Source: M55B127 sp035269185
GTDB taxonomy: Bacteria > Bacillota > Halanaerobiia > Halanaerobiales > M55B127
Assembly (NCBI GenBank): GCA_964430875.1
Contig: CAYSHP010000003.1
Coordinates: 1-64,000 of the forward strand
Reading direction: 5' to 3'
DNA length: 64,000 nucleotides
The notes beneath the pieces are model-generated. The model did not search any database, had not been told where the DNA came from, and saw only the letters and a program-made list of their open reading frames with translations. This document shows, piece after piece, positions 1 through 7,995 of this stretch; the first letter of the stretch is position 1, and every line of letters starts with the position of its first letter. Position numbers and translations under genes: made by a program.

Positions 1-145
1 ATATTTTTTTTAGCATCTTAACTAATTTAATATGACTATCTTTCTTATGTTTAATGTCGAGTAAGCGGAATTATATAACTCCGGCTATGGCTGGATTAGT
101 AGGGTTTAAAGGTTTACAATTTTTGTCTTTAACAAATACTTTCAT
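1..145 (-). pseudogene. iscB: Decayed 5' end of an IscB-type RNA-guided nuclease gene
   Basis: Read leftward from an ATG at 145, the first 24 codons give MKVFVKDKNCKPLNPTNPA followed by IAGVI and a stop. This matches the IscB N-terminus, where a short beta strand of the M-x-V-F-V type is followed by the Pro-Leu-x-Pro motif that names the PLMP domain (here PLNP, residues 13-16) and a P-A-x-A segment. After the stop the frame stays open to the window edge but no longer reads as IscB, so the gene is broken or fused to other sequence. The rest lies outside the window. It sits directly downstream of a structured non-coding stretch, as expected for iscB and its guide RNA. IscB is an HNH/RuvC nuclease of IS200/IS605-type elements. 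The identification rests on a short stretch. Confidence 0.55.
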
Positions 146-164
146 AATTAAAACTTCCTTAGAA

Positions 165-465
165 ACTATAATTTTACAACCTGTAAAGGTCATCTCCGCT
201 AATGCGGGTTGGTTCTCCTCGCTAATGTCTGTATAGGCATAGGTTGTAATGATGTTGCATATCTAGGGATGACAATATGTTTCGTCCATTACAACTTCCA
301 GAGCCTAGGACTGGAGAAGCATCCTAGGGTGTATATCAAAACACTCAATACAGGACGTAGTTCATCTGCCTTCACCTTTGAGAAGACATCACTAAAGCTA
401 ATCTCCTACTCTACTATAGAGCTTTTCCAAGCTACATCTGAATCTTTAGTTTGATTCAGATGGAG
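165..465 (-). ncRNA. Candidate HEARO / omega RNA of the decayed iscB
   Basis: The stretch just upstream of the iscB remnant has no long reading frame on the minus strand but many compensated helices. They are 462-453 with 444-435 (10 bp, perfect); AGCTT/AAGCT around a GGAA loop at 433-420; 328-322 with 310-304 (7 bp); 295-287 with 251-243 (9 bp); CCGC/GCGG around ATTA at 207-196; and ACCT/AGGT at 190-179. HEARO RNAs lie immediately 5' of iscB and act as its guide RNA. In known systems the guide is the 5' segment, which here would fall near 463-485, next to the rnc terminator. Position, length and fold agree with HEARO, but I could not run a covariance search. Boundaries are approximate. Confidence 0.5.
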
Positions 466-515
466 TAGTTGACTATTGCACCACTTATACTATAAATGCT
501 TATTCCTTCCCTTTC

Positions 516-545
516 AATAAAAATACACCCTCAAACAGGGTGTAT
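516..545 (-). terminator. Terminator after rnc
   Basis: A 9-bp inverted repeat (ATACACCCT at 523-531, AGGGTGTAT at 537-545) lies 8 bases past the rnc stop. On the minus strand it is followed by TTTTTATT, a standard intrinsic terminator. The decayed IscB element begins just beyond it. Confidence 0.85.
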
Positions 546-553
546 ATAAAGGG

Positions 554-1261
554 TTAATTATCTAATTGCTTTAATGCATGTTTAGCTGCTTCTTGTTCAG
601 CTTCTTTTTTACTTTTACCTTTTCCAAAACCGAGTTCTGTATCTTCAAAATTTACAACTACATAAAATTCCTTATTATGGTCGGGACCTTTTTCTTTAAC
701 TACCTCATATTCTGGTCTGTCATTACTATTTTTTTGAATTACTTCCTGCAGCATTGTTTTATAATCTTGAATATAATTACCATTATCAACTTCAAATATA
801 AAAGATTTAAAATTGTTAATAATAAATTCAAAAGAAAAATCAAAACCCTTATCTAAATAGATTGCACCCAGTATAGCTTCCATGGTATCAGCTAATATTG
901 AATCTCTGCTTCTACCACCTGATAATTCTTCTCCTTTACCTAAAAGAAGATATCTGCCCAGATTTAAATCTAAAGCTTTTTCAGCTAAAACAGGTGCACT
1001 TACTATAACAGACCTAATTTTAGCTAATTTTCCCTCTTTATAGTTATCATACTTATTAAAGATATAAGTGCTAATTGATAAGCTTAATACTGAGTCACCC
1101 AAAAATTCCAATCTCTCATTATCTTTGATTTGTAATTCAGAATTTTCATTTGCAAAAGATTTGTGGGTTAAAGCTCTAAGAAGTAATTTTTTATTACTAA
1201 ATTTAATATCTAATTTAGACTCTAATTCTTTTAACTTGTTTTTTGAAAAATATTCTGTCAT
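554..1261 (-). CDS. rnc: Ribonuclease III
   Basis: RNase III (235 aa, usual length) cleaves double-stranded RNA in rRNA and mRNA processing. The catalytic domain shows the signature NERLEFLGDSVL (about residues 48-59) and the second acidic cluster DTMEAILGAIYLDKG (about 125-139), which together carry the metal-binding Glu/Asp residues. The double-stranded RNA-binding domain fills the last 75 residues and ends in the usual K-x-A-E-x-x-A-A. It follows acpP on the same strand, as in most Firmicutes. The 95-base gap to acpP contains a hairpin that could attenuate or process the transcript. The gene ends at a clear terminator. Confidence 0.97.
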   Translation of the reverse strand: MTEYFSKNKLKELESKLDIKFSNKKLLLRALTHKSFANENSELQIKDNERLEFLGDSVLSLSISTYIFNKYDNYKEGKLAKIRSVIVSAPVLAEKALDLNLGRYLLLGKGEELSGGRSRDSILADTMEAILGAIYLDKGFDFSFEFIINNFKSFIFEVDNGNYIQDYKTMLQEVIQKNSNDRPEYEVVKEKGPDHNKEFYVVVNFEDTELGFGKGKSKKEAEQEAAKHALKQLDN

Positions 1262-1301
1262 CTAAGTTTCACCACACCTGTCATAATAATTTCTTTTCAA
1301 A

Positions 1302-1335
1302 GGGGGCATAATAACAATATTAAGTATTATCCCCC
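1302..1335 (-). promoter_or_regulatory. Intercistronic hairpin between acpP and rnc
   Basis: On the minus strand GGGGG and ATAATA pair with TATTAT and CCCCC around one mismatch, followed by TTTGAAAAG. The U-run is weak, so this may be a partial terminator or a processing/stability hairpin that lets acpP be made in excess over rnc. No function is shown by the sequence alone. Confidence 0.45.
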
Positions 1336-1356
1336 CTGGTTTTTATATATTAAAGT

Positions 1357-1593
1357 TTAAAGATTTTCCTCAATATAATCAACTGCATCAGATACAGTTG
1401 CGATCTCCTCAGCGTCTTCATCAGGAATTTCAATATCAAATTCCTCTTCTAATGCCATGATTAATTCCACAACATCTAATGAATCAGCACCAAGGTCATC
1501 AATAAATGAGGCATCTTCAGTGATTTCTTCTTCAGAGATTGCAAGTTCTTCAGAAACTACCTTCACTATCCTATCAAATACTTCTGCCATCAT
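1357..1593 (-). CDS. acpP: Acyl carrier protein
   Basis: A small acidic carrier (78 aa) for growing acyl chains in type II fatty-acid synthesis. The phosphopantetheine attachment site is the Ser of DLGADSLDVVEL (Ser38). The following helix is rich in Glu/Asp, as usual for docking to Fab enzymes. Two Met codons open the frame. GGGGGTGA is about 3-6 bases before the first, which is used here, and the second would shorten the protein by one residue. It lies 13 bases after fabG and upstream of rnc, in the conserved fabG-acpP-rnc order but without fabF, which is placed about 20 kb away next to fabD. Confidence 0.97.
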   Translation of the reverse strand: MMAEVFDRIVKVVSEELAISEEEITEDASFIDDLGADSLDVVELIMALEEEFDIEIPDEDAEEIATVSDAVDYIEENL

Positions 1594-1606
1594 TTTTCAC
1601 CCCCTT

Positions 1607-2350
1607 TCACATTAACATACCTCCATCGATATTTATAGTTTGACCATTTACGTAATTAGCTAATGGAGAAACCAAAAACATTATTACATTTGCTACATCT
1701 TCAACTTTTCCAAATCTATCTAAAGGTATATTTTTTAACATATCTTCTTTTACTTTATCTGGAAGCTCTCCAGTCATATCAGTGTCAATATAGCCGGGGG
1801 CTACAGCATTAACATTAATACCCCTTTTAGAAACTTCTTTGGCCACTGACTTTGTAAAGCCAACTACCCCTGCTTTAGAAGCTGAATAGTTAGCCTGTCC
1901 AGCATTACCCATTAAACCAACTACAGAACTTAAGTTAACTATCTTTCCATGACGCTGTTTCATCATATAACGAATAGCTTGTTTTGTACAGTTAAAAGTC
2001 CCTTTCAAATTGACATTAATGACATCACTGAAATCTTTTTCCTTCATTCTTAAAAGCAGACCATCTTTTGTTATCCCGGCATTATTTACTAAAATATCAA
2101 TCTTATCAAACTCTTTTACCGTACTTTTAATCAAATTTTTGGCATCATTCATTTCTGCCACATTACCTTGAATTACTAAAGCTTTTCTACCTAATTCTCT
2201 TATTTCATTAGCAGTGGATTCGGCACTTTCCTTATCATTATTATAATTAACTACAACATCAGCACCTTCTTCTGCTAATTTAATAGCAGTAGCAGCTCCA
2301 ATTCCACGGGAACTACCAGTAACTATTGCAACCTGATTTTTAAGTAACAA
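1607..2350 (-). CDS. fabG: 3-oxoacyl-ACP reductase
   Basis: NADPH-dependent reductase of the short-chain dehydrogenase family that reduces 3-oxoacyl-ACP in fatty-acid elongation (247 aa, typical). It shows the cofactor loop TGSSRGIG (11-18), NNAG (89-92), the catalytic Ser near 141 and the YSASK pair (Tyr155, Lys159), and ends in the conserved GQTINIDGGM. It precedes acpP closely. The rest of the fab genes lie at 21-27 kb on the same strand, so this gene looks cut off from its original operon by the catabolic island. Confidence 0.96.
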   Translation of the reverse strand: MLLKNQVAIVTGSSRGIGAATAIKLAEEGADVVVNYNNDKESAESTANEIRELGRKALVIQGNVAEMNDAKNLIKSTVKEFDKIDILVNNAGITKDGLLLRMKEKDFSDVINVNLKGTFNCTKQAIRYMMKQRHGKIVNLSSVVGLMGNAGQANYSASKAGVVGFTKSVAKEVSKRGINVNAVAPGYIDTDMTGELPDKVKEDMLKNIPLDRFGKVEDVANVIMFLVSPLANYVNGQTINIDGGMLM

Positions 2351-2365
2351 GATATCATCTCCTCA

Positions 2366-3175
2366 TTATTCGACATAAAGGGAACTAACATAAAAATTCA
2401 AGTTATCTAAATAAAGTCCTGTAAATTTTTCAATAGATTTATTCAATCTCTCTTGTACTGAATTTATGTAATTTATTATCTCTACACCATATTTTAATAT
2501 AATTTCGATATTAACACAAATTTCATTATCTTCTTTTTCAATTTGAATTGAATTAATTTCGGTAATATTACTTTCTTTATTTAATTCAAATGAAATTAAA
2601 TCTCTAATAACATGGTTATATATAATGAGGTTGCCAAAATAAGAAAATTTTGGTCTCACAATTGTTTTCTCTTTTTTAATAGAACTCTGTCCCTTACCAA
2701 AAAAAAGCTCTAGGGAATGTATAAAATAACCGGGGAATCTCGATTTTACTTCTATCTTGGGTACAGGAATCACATGTTTACCTTCATTTTTTCTTGTATT
2801 TATTGCTTTTTTTATTTCATCTTTATTTGCTATCTCATCTATTTTAATAATTTTATCTATTCCATCTAAATTTAAATTAGAGACTATTCTTTCAATCATT
2901 CTCATTGAAGTACCCAATACTAATATTTTATTTTCATTTACCTTTTTTAATGCTTCTTTTAATTCATTTAGATGATCCTCTTCTAGTAGGATAGCAGTTC
3001 GTATAGCTTGTATTTTCCTTTTATCCCTTTTAGCTGATTTACCTGCTAAAACGCGTCCTTTATAGATCATAAGGCCGTCATCTAGGATTAAAGGTATATT
3101 ATACTTATCAGCTACAAAAGCGGCTCTATGGCTTTTTCCTGAGCCACTGACTCCTACCAGTGCATATACATACAA
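2366..3175 (-). CDS. P-loop ATPase with C-terminal Asp23-like domain
   Basis: A 269-residue protein of unknown function. The N-terminus has a Walker A motif GVSGSGKS (8-15), and the next 120 residues look like a small nucleotide-binding fold with several DD and DE pairs. The last 75 residues resemble the Asp23/YloU domain, with a pattern of V-N-I-E-I, K-Y-G-V-E-I, a helix with V-Q-E-R-L, then T-G-L followed by alternating hydrophobics. A true Asp23-type protein (yloU) is encoded at 37.9 kb. The gene lies 15 bases upstream of fabG and begins about 70 bases after the terminator of the island operon, so it probably heads a transcript with fabG-acpP-rnc. I do not recognise a named family for the whole protein. 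Confidence 0.75.
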   Translation of the reverse strand: MYVYALVGVSGSGKSHRAAFVADKYNIPLILDDGLMIYKGRVLAGKSAKRDKRKIQAIRTAILLEEDHLNELKEALKKVNENKILVLGTSMRMIERIVSNLNLDGIDKIIKIDEIANKDEIKKAINTRKNEGKHVIPVPKIEVKSRFPGYFIHSLELFFGKGQSSIKKEKTIVRPKFSYFGNLIIYNHVIRDLISFELNKESNITEINSIQIEKEDNEICVNIEIILKYGVEIINYINSVQERLNKSIEKFTGLYLDNLNFYVSSLYVE

Positions 3176-3244
3176 TATCTACACCCCTTAAAAAATATTC
3201 TTAAATTTACTATAAATGAAATTTATTAAAATTTCAAGTTATTC

Positions 3245-3281
3245 CATAAAAAAACCGCTGCCTTTTTACAGACAGCGGTTT
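3245..3281 (-). terminator. Terminator of the catabolic operon
   Basis: An 8-bp stem (AACCGCTG at 3253-3260, CAGCGGTT at 3273-3280) lies 20 bases after the molybdenum hydroxylase stop and is followed on the minus strand by a T-run. It closes the long island operon. Confidence 0.85.
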
Positions 3282-3300
3282 CATTTACTTGCTATGCTGC

Positions 3301-5625
3301 TTACTTTTCTTTTTGAATTAATTCAAAAATATTTTCAGGAATAACCGGCATTTCTTTAATATGAATACCGATTGCATCCTGTACAGCATTACCTACAGCA
3401 GAGGGAACAGAAAGCATTGGGTGTTCAGCTACCCCACGTGCACCATAAGGTCCATCTTCCTGAGCATTCTCGATAACAATAGGTGTAAGTTCTGGAATAT
3501 CAGCAATTGATGGAACTTTATAATCTGTAAAGCTGTTTGTTAATAACCTTCCATCTTCACTAAACTGATAACCTTCCATAACTGCGGATCCATAACCCTG
3601 AATTACTCCACCTTGAATTTGACCTATTACATTTTGTTCATTAATAACTTTACCAGCATCAAAGGCAGAAGCTATTTTAACAACTTCAAATTCTCCGGTT
3701 TCTTCATCCACGATTACTTCTACACCATGAGCACCATAAGTCCAGTCCAGTGCAGGTAAACCCTGACCAGTTTCTGGATCAATATTGGTTAATCCTTGTG
3801 CAATGTAATTACCTCTTGAAACTAAAGGACCTCCAATAGCATTACCATTTGGATAAGTATATCCCATTGCTAATTCTTTAAAGGTAATATATTTATCTTT
3901 ATGGTGCCTGATCTTGACTTTTTCATCTTCAATGATTAGATCTTCAACTGAACATCTTAAAGGTTCAGAAGCAACTTCTTTAAGCTGTTGTGCCATATCC
4001 TGACAGGCTTTAATAGTTGCATTACCGGACATAAATAGACCCTTAGATGCAACGGTCTGCCAGTCATAAGGTTGAGTTTCTGTATTTTGTTCCCAGACAA
4101 CATTCACCTTGTCTACTGGGATATCTAATTGATCAGCCACAATCTGAGCTAAGGCGGTATAAGTACCTTGACCGTAATCTGTTAAGGATACAGTTAGGTT
4201 AAGGGTACCATTTTCATTAAATTTAAGGAAGGCTGCAGTACCTGTATTAGTAGGCATTGCAGGTGCCTTGTGTAATAAGGCTAACCCTTTACCGCGTTTT
4301 TTACCAGCCGGCAGATCATCAGAATCTCTATTTTCATAGTCTATTTCTTCTGAAACTGCTTCTAAGCATTCTAGTACTTTACCATGTGAATCACCAATGT
4401 GTTCACCAGTAATAGTTACAGAACCTCTTCTTAGACCATTTTTCATTCTTAAATCATAAGGACTTACACCGATTTCTTCGGCTATTAAGTCCATTTGTCT
4501 TTCAACTGCCCAGAGAATTTCTAAATGCCCGAAACCTCTATAAGCAGTTCCAAAGATTTTATTTGTATAAACTGTTTTTGAATCCAGTTTTACATTTTCT
4601 ATTTCATAAGGACCAGCTCCAGCTGTTGCAGCAGCTCTGGTAACATTAACACCATAGTCTGCATTAGCACCACTGTCCCAAAGGAATTCTGTCTCTTGAG
4701 CTACAATTTTTCCGTCTTTTTTAACACCAGTTTTCAATTTAGAGTAGAGACCCTGTCTAACAGGTACAGAGTTAAACTCTTCCATTCTAGACATTACAAT
4801 TTTAACTGGTCTACCTTGTGAAGCTCTTGATAAACAGGTTACTAAAGGTTCAAAGTGAATACCGGCCTTACCACCGAATCCACCTCCAACATAAGGAATT
4901 TGTACTTCAATATCTTCATGGTTTAAATGTAGTCCATTTGCTAATAAGTTTCTAACGGCAAATGGAGATTGAGCAGAAGTCCAAATTTTTACTTGTTTAC
5001 CTGGAATCCATTTAGCAATTGAGGTATGTGTTTCCATTGCTGTATGGTCAACCATTGGTAGTTCAAATTCGTTTTCTATAATATAGTCTGCTTCTTCAAA
5101 ACCTTTATCAATATCACCTTTTCTAATCTTAGTATGGTGAGCAATATTTGTACCCGGTTTTGGGAAGAAAACAGGCGCACTCTCTAATTCTCCCAGATTT
5201 TCATGTACCAAAGGTGCATCTTCTTTCGCGGCTTCTTTTACATCTAATGCTGCTTCTAATTCTTCATATTCTACTTCAATTAATTCGACAGCTTTTTCAG
5301 CAATTTCTTCTGTTTCAGCAGCAACTGCAGCTAAAGGTTCACCTTGATATCTTACTTTATTTACAGCTAAAATATCTTTATCAACTAAATAAAGTCCTAC
5401 TTTATATGGTAAGTCTTTACCTGTTAGAACAGTCCAAACCCCAGGCAGTTTTTCTGCTTCTGAAGTATCTATATTAACGATTTTAGCATGAGCATGTGGG
5501 CTTAACTTCATTTTTGCATGAAGCATACCTTGTACTTCCATATCATGCACAAATGTAGCATTACCAGTAACTTTTTCTAAAGCTTTAATTCTATTTACAC
5601 TTTTACCAATCATATCTTCACTCAC
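3301..5625 (-). CDS. Molybdenum hydroxylase, molybdopterin-binding large subunit (xanthine dehydrogenase family)
   Basis: Large subunit (774 aa) of a three-subunit molybdenum hydroxylase that adds water-derived oxygen to a heteroaromatic carbon. The N-terminal a/b hammerhead domain (about 15-125) is followed by molybdopterin-binding motifs GGGFGGK (247-253) and AYRGFG (361-366). Near the end is GARGVAEHP, with the catalytic base predicted at Glu734. AYRGFG is the xanthine dehydrogenase/aldehyde oxidase form and lacks the Cys of CO dehydrogenases. It ends the operon after the FAD and FeS subunits and overlaps the FeS gene by one base. The family covers xanthine, nicotinate, pyrimidine and aldehyde substrates, so sequence alone does not fix specificity. 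Given the uracil-type permease, uracil/thymine to barbiturate oxidation is my preferred inference. No cofactor-insertion chaperone gene is nearby. Confidence 0.9.
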   Translation of the reverse strand: MSEDMIGKSVNRIKALEKVTGNATFVHDMEVQGMLHAKMKLSPHAHAKIVNIDTSEAEKLPGVWTVLTGKDLPYKVGLYLVDKDILAVNKVRYQGEPLAAVAAETEEIAEKAVELIEVEYEELEAALDVKEAAKEDAPLVHENLGELESAPVFFPKPGTNIAHHTKIRKGDIDKGFEEADYIIENEFELPMVDHTAMETHTSIAKWIPGKQVKIWTSAQSPFAVRNLLANGLHLNHEDIEVQIPYVGGGFGGKAGIHFEPLVTCLSRASQGRPVKIVMSRMEEFNSVPVRQGLYSKLKTGVKKDGKIVAQETEFLWDSGANADYGVNVTRAAATAGAGPYEIENVKLDSKTVYTNKIFGTAYRGFGHLEILWAVERQMDLIAEEIGVSPYDLRMKNGLRRGSVTITGEHIGDSHGKVLECLEAVSEEIDYENRDSDDLPAGKKRGKGLALLHKAPAMPTNTGTAAFLKFNENGTLNLTVSLTDYGQGTYTALAQIVADQLDIPVDKVNVVWEQNTETQPYDWQTVASKGLFMSGNATIKACQDMAQQLKEVASEPLRCSVEDLIIEDEKVKIRHHKDKYITFKELAMGYTYPNGNAIGGPLVSRGNYIAQGLTNIDPETGQGLPALDWTYGAHGVEVIVDEETGEFEVVKIASAFDAGKVINEQNVIGQIQGGVIQGYGSAVMEGYQFSEDGRLLTNSFTDYKVPSIADIPELTPIVIENAQEDGPYGARGVAEHPMLSVPSAVGNAVQDAIGIHIKEMPVIPENIFELIQKEK

Positions 5626-6098
5626 TATTTGTTACCTCCCTTCTTCTCAGCTGCACGTTTTACTGCATCTCTAATTGAATAATATCCTGTACAGCGGCAG
5701 ATATTACCAGCTAAAGCAATATCAATATCTTCGTCAGAAGGATTAGGATTTCTATCTAATAATGCCTTTGTTGACATAACCATTCCAGGTGTACAAAAAC
5801 CACATTGAATTGCATTTTCTTCAATAAATGCTTCCTGGATATCACTAATCTCTTCACCTATTGATTGACCTTCGATAGTTTCTAATTCAGAACCATCAGC
5901 TTCAACAGCTAAGATCAAACAACTTGTCACGGCTTCTCCATCCATAATGATGGTACAAGCACCGCATTCTCCTTCACCACAACCTTCTTTAGCACCAGTG
6001 AAGTTCAATCTTTTTCTAAGTGTATCAAGAAGAATCTCATTTTCTTTTACTTCTAACTCAAAATTTCTTCCATTTACTGTTAAATTAATGGTTTTCAT
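5625..6098 (-). CDS. Molybdenum hydroxylase, 2Fe-2S subunit
   Basis: Small electron-transfer subunit (157 aa). The plant-ferredoxin-like domain holds Cys40, Cys45, Cys48 and Cys60 (CGEGECGAC and the later Cys). The four-helix domain holds Cys99, Cys102, Cys134 and Cys136 (CGFCTPGM and CRCTG), giving two 2Fe-2S clusters as in xanthine dehydrogenase and aldehyde oxidoreductase. It passes electrons from the molybdenum site to the FAD subunit. It shares single-base overlaps with the genes on both sides, so the three subunits are translationally coupled. Confidence 0.96.
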   Translation of the reverse strand: MKTINLTVNGRNFELEVKENEILLDTLRKRLNFTGAKEGCGEGECGACTIIMDGEAVTSCLILAVEADGSELETIEGQSIGEEISDIQEAFIEENAIQCGFCTPGMVMSTKALLDRNPNPSDEDIDIALAGNICRCTGYYSIRDAVKRAAEKKGGNK

Positions 6099-6952
6099 TA
6101 TTTATCACCTGCTTCCCATAGTCTGGAAAGAATTCTCTTAGTATATACTTCAGATAATTTGTTTCTGTAAGCTTTTGTACTTCTAACATCATCAATTGGA
6201 TTAATGTTATCTAAAACTCTTTCAACAATTTTGGCTTGTTTGTCTTCAAATGATCCGTCAGCAAAGAAAATTTCACTAACATTAACATAGACAGGAGTTG
6301 GAGCAACCGCCCCAAGTGCAAATGCAAGATACTCTTCCTCTTCAGATAAATATCCTGCTACTCCTACCCCACTGAGGTCGGGACCTTTGGTCCTTCTTTT
6401 CTTGAGATAGGCTCCTTTGCCGTCATCAGCGTGTTTTTGTACTAAAATACCTTTTACTACTTCTTTATCACTTAAAGCATTCTGTTTTACTCCGGTAGCA
6501 AATTCTTTTAAAGGTATTTCCCTGCTTCCTTCTTTGCTTTCTACTAGCACTGTAGTGTTAAGTACTAATAAGGGAGGAAACATGTCAGCACCGGGAGAAG
6601 TAGTACAAAGATTGCCAACAACTGTTGCTCTATTACGAACCTGGTGAGCTGCAACTTCTAAAGCTGCATCTGCTAATACTTTATAGTTATCATTAACCAG
6701 TTCACTGTCGATTATTTCGTTACAAGTCACGGTTCCACCAATAAATAATCCTTCATCTCTTTCTTCTATTTTACTAAAATCTTCAATACTTTTTACATCA
6801 ATAACATAATCAGGTTTTCTAGTTTTATGCTTCATATCAACAAAAAGGTCAGTTCCACCTGCTAATAAAGCGGCTTCACCTTCATTATTATCAAAAATTT
6901 CAAATACTTCTTTTAAATTATTAGGCTTAAAATAATCAAATTTATTAAGCAT
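6098..6952 (-). CDS. Molybdenum hydroxylase, FAD-binding subunit
   Basis: Medium subunit (284 aa) that accepts electrons from the 2Fe-2S subunit and hands them to NAD or another carrier. FAD-binding signatures are AGGTDLF (31-37) and ATVVGNLCTTSPGADM (109-124), both typical of the CoxM/XdhB family, followed by the C-terminal domain. It begins about 30 bases after carbamate kinase and leads the three-subunit block. Overlap with the next gene is one base. The electron acceptor cannot be told from the sequence. Confidence 0.94.
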   Translation of the reverse strand: MLNKFDYFKPNNLKEVFEIFDNNEGEAALLAGGTDLFVDMKHKTRKPDYVIDVKSIEDFSKIEERDEGLFIGGTVTCNEIIDSELVNDNYKVLADAALEVAAHQVRNRATVVGNLCTTSPGADMFPPLLVLNTTVLVESKEGSREIPLKEFATGVKQNALSDKEVVKGILVQKHADDGKGAYLKKRRTKGPDLSGVGVAGYLSEEEEYLAFALGAVAPTPVYVNVSEIFFADGSFEDKQAKIVERVLDNINPIDDVRSTKAYRNKLSEVYTKRILSRLWEAGDK

Positions 6953-6983
6953 TAATATATTTCACCTCCATCGAAATCCAAAA

Positions 6984-7916
6984 CTACTTGGTAATTCTTG
7001 TGCCTGCATTACCATGTACAGCTTCTATAACTTTCTCAATAGATGTTATAATAGCTTTTTGTCCGCCATTTTCTACAAAATCAACAGCAGCCTGTACCTT
7101 TGGTTTCATAGAACCTTCACCAAAGTGGCCTTTTTCAATATGCTCTTCCATATCTTCTACACTAATTTCACCAATAGCTTCTTCATCTTCTTCGCCATAA
7201 TTAATATATGCATTAGATACATCAGTTAAAACCAAGAAAATATCAGAATCTATTTCTTCGGCTAAAAGACAGCCGGCTCTATCTTTATCAATAACTGCTT
7301 CTACACCATGAATTTTGTTACCTTCTTCTACAACGGGAATTCCGCCTCCACCAGATGCAATAACAATTTCACCATTTCTTACTAAATCGTTAATGATGGG
7401 AGCTTCAACAATTCTTTCTGGAATTGGAGAAGGAACTACTTTTCTCCAGCCTCTTCCACTATCTTCTATCCAATCTTCATTTTTTTCTTCCATCATTTTT
7501 TCAGCATGATCTTTATCATAAAATGGACCTACTGGTTTAGTAGGATTATCAAAAGCACTATCATCTTTATCTACTAAAACTTGAGTTACAACTGTAGCCA
7601 CATTTCTATCTACACCTAACTCAGCAAATACATTGTGTAAACTATTTTGCATCATATAGCCAATAAATCCTTGAGTTTGTGAACCACAAACATCAAGAGG
7701 CATCGCTGGCACAGCGTCTCTTGCTTTATCTTGTTGAATTAAAATATTACCTACTTGGGGGCCATTACCATGTGTTATTACTACTTCATGACCTTCATTT
7801 ACTAATTGACCAATTTGTTCACTTGTTGATAAAACGTTTTTAAATTGTTCTTCAGCTGTTCCATCTTGGCCTGGTTGTAATATTGCATTTCCGCCTAATG
7901 CGATTGTTAATTTCAT
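6984..7916 (-). CDS. arcC: Carbamate kinase
   Basis: Makes ATP from carbamoyl phosphate and ADP, releasing ammonia and CO2 (310 aa, usual length). It opens with the amino-acid-kinase motif ALGGNAI and continues with VITHGNGPQVGN (about 47-58) and MPLDVCGSQTQGFIG, all diagnostic of ArcC. No arginine deiminase or ornithine carbamoyltransferase gene is near. Instead it follows fdrA and allG in the operon, as in the E. coli allFGHK group where carbamoyl phosphate comes from oxalurate. It is therefore the likely substrate-level phosphorylation step of this pathway. A strong hairpin separates it from the preceding cyclase gene. Confidence 0.95.
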   Translation of the reverse strand: MKLTIALGGNAILQPGQDGTAEEQFKNVLSTSEQIGQLVNEGHEVVITHGNGPQVGNILIQQDKARDAVPAMPLDVCGSQTQGFIGYMMQNSLHNVFAELGVDRNVATVVTQVLVDKDDSAFDNPTKPVGPFYDKDHAEKMMEEKNEDWIEDSGRGWRKVVPSPIPERIVEAPIINDLVRNGEIVIASGGGGIPVVEEGNKIHGVEAVIDKDRAGCLLAEEIDSDIFLVLTDVSNAYINYGEEDEEAIGEISVEDMEEHIEKGHFGEGSMKPKVQAAVDFVENGGQKAIITSIEKVIEAVHGNAGTRITK

Positions 7917-7958
7917 TAAAATACCTCCATATATTCATATAATTTAAAAGTAAAGAAA

Positions 7959-7983
7959 GGAATCCTGCAAAATGCAGGATTCC
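7959..7983 (-). promoter_or_regulatory. Strong intercistronic hairpin between cyclase gene and arcC
   Basis: A perfect 11-bp inverted repeat (GGAATCCTGCA with TGCAGGATTCC) lies in the 79-base gap and is followed on the minus strand by TTTCTTTACTTTT. It could be a partial terminator or a 3' stability element within the operon. No separate promoter for arcC is obvious. Confidence 0.6.
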
Positions 7984-7995
7984 GACATATTATAT

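Noticed and set aside
54..454. Two plus-strand reading frames of 60 and 81 residues at the left end
   Set aside because: They run antisense across the structured RNA and the iscB remnant, have no ribosome sites or recognisable domains, and the minus-strand reading explains the region better.
5148..5477. 109-residue plus-strand reading frame inside the Mo hydroxylase gene
   Set aside because: Low-complexity Leu/Gln-rich translation antisense to a well-conserved coding region, with no ribosome site.
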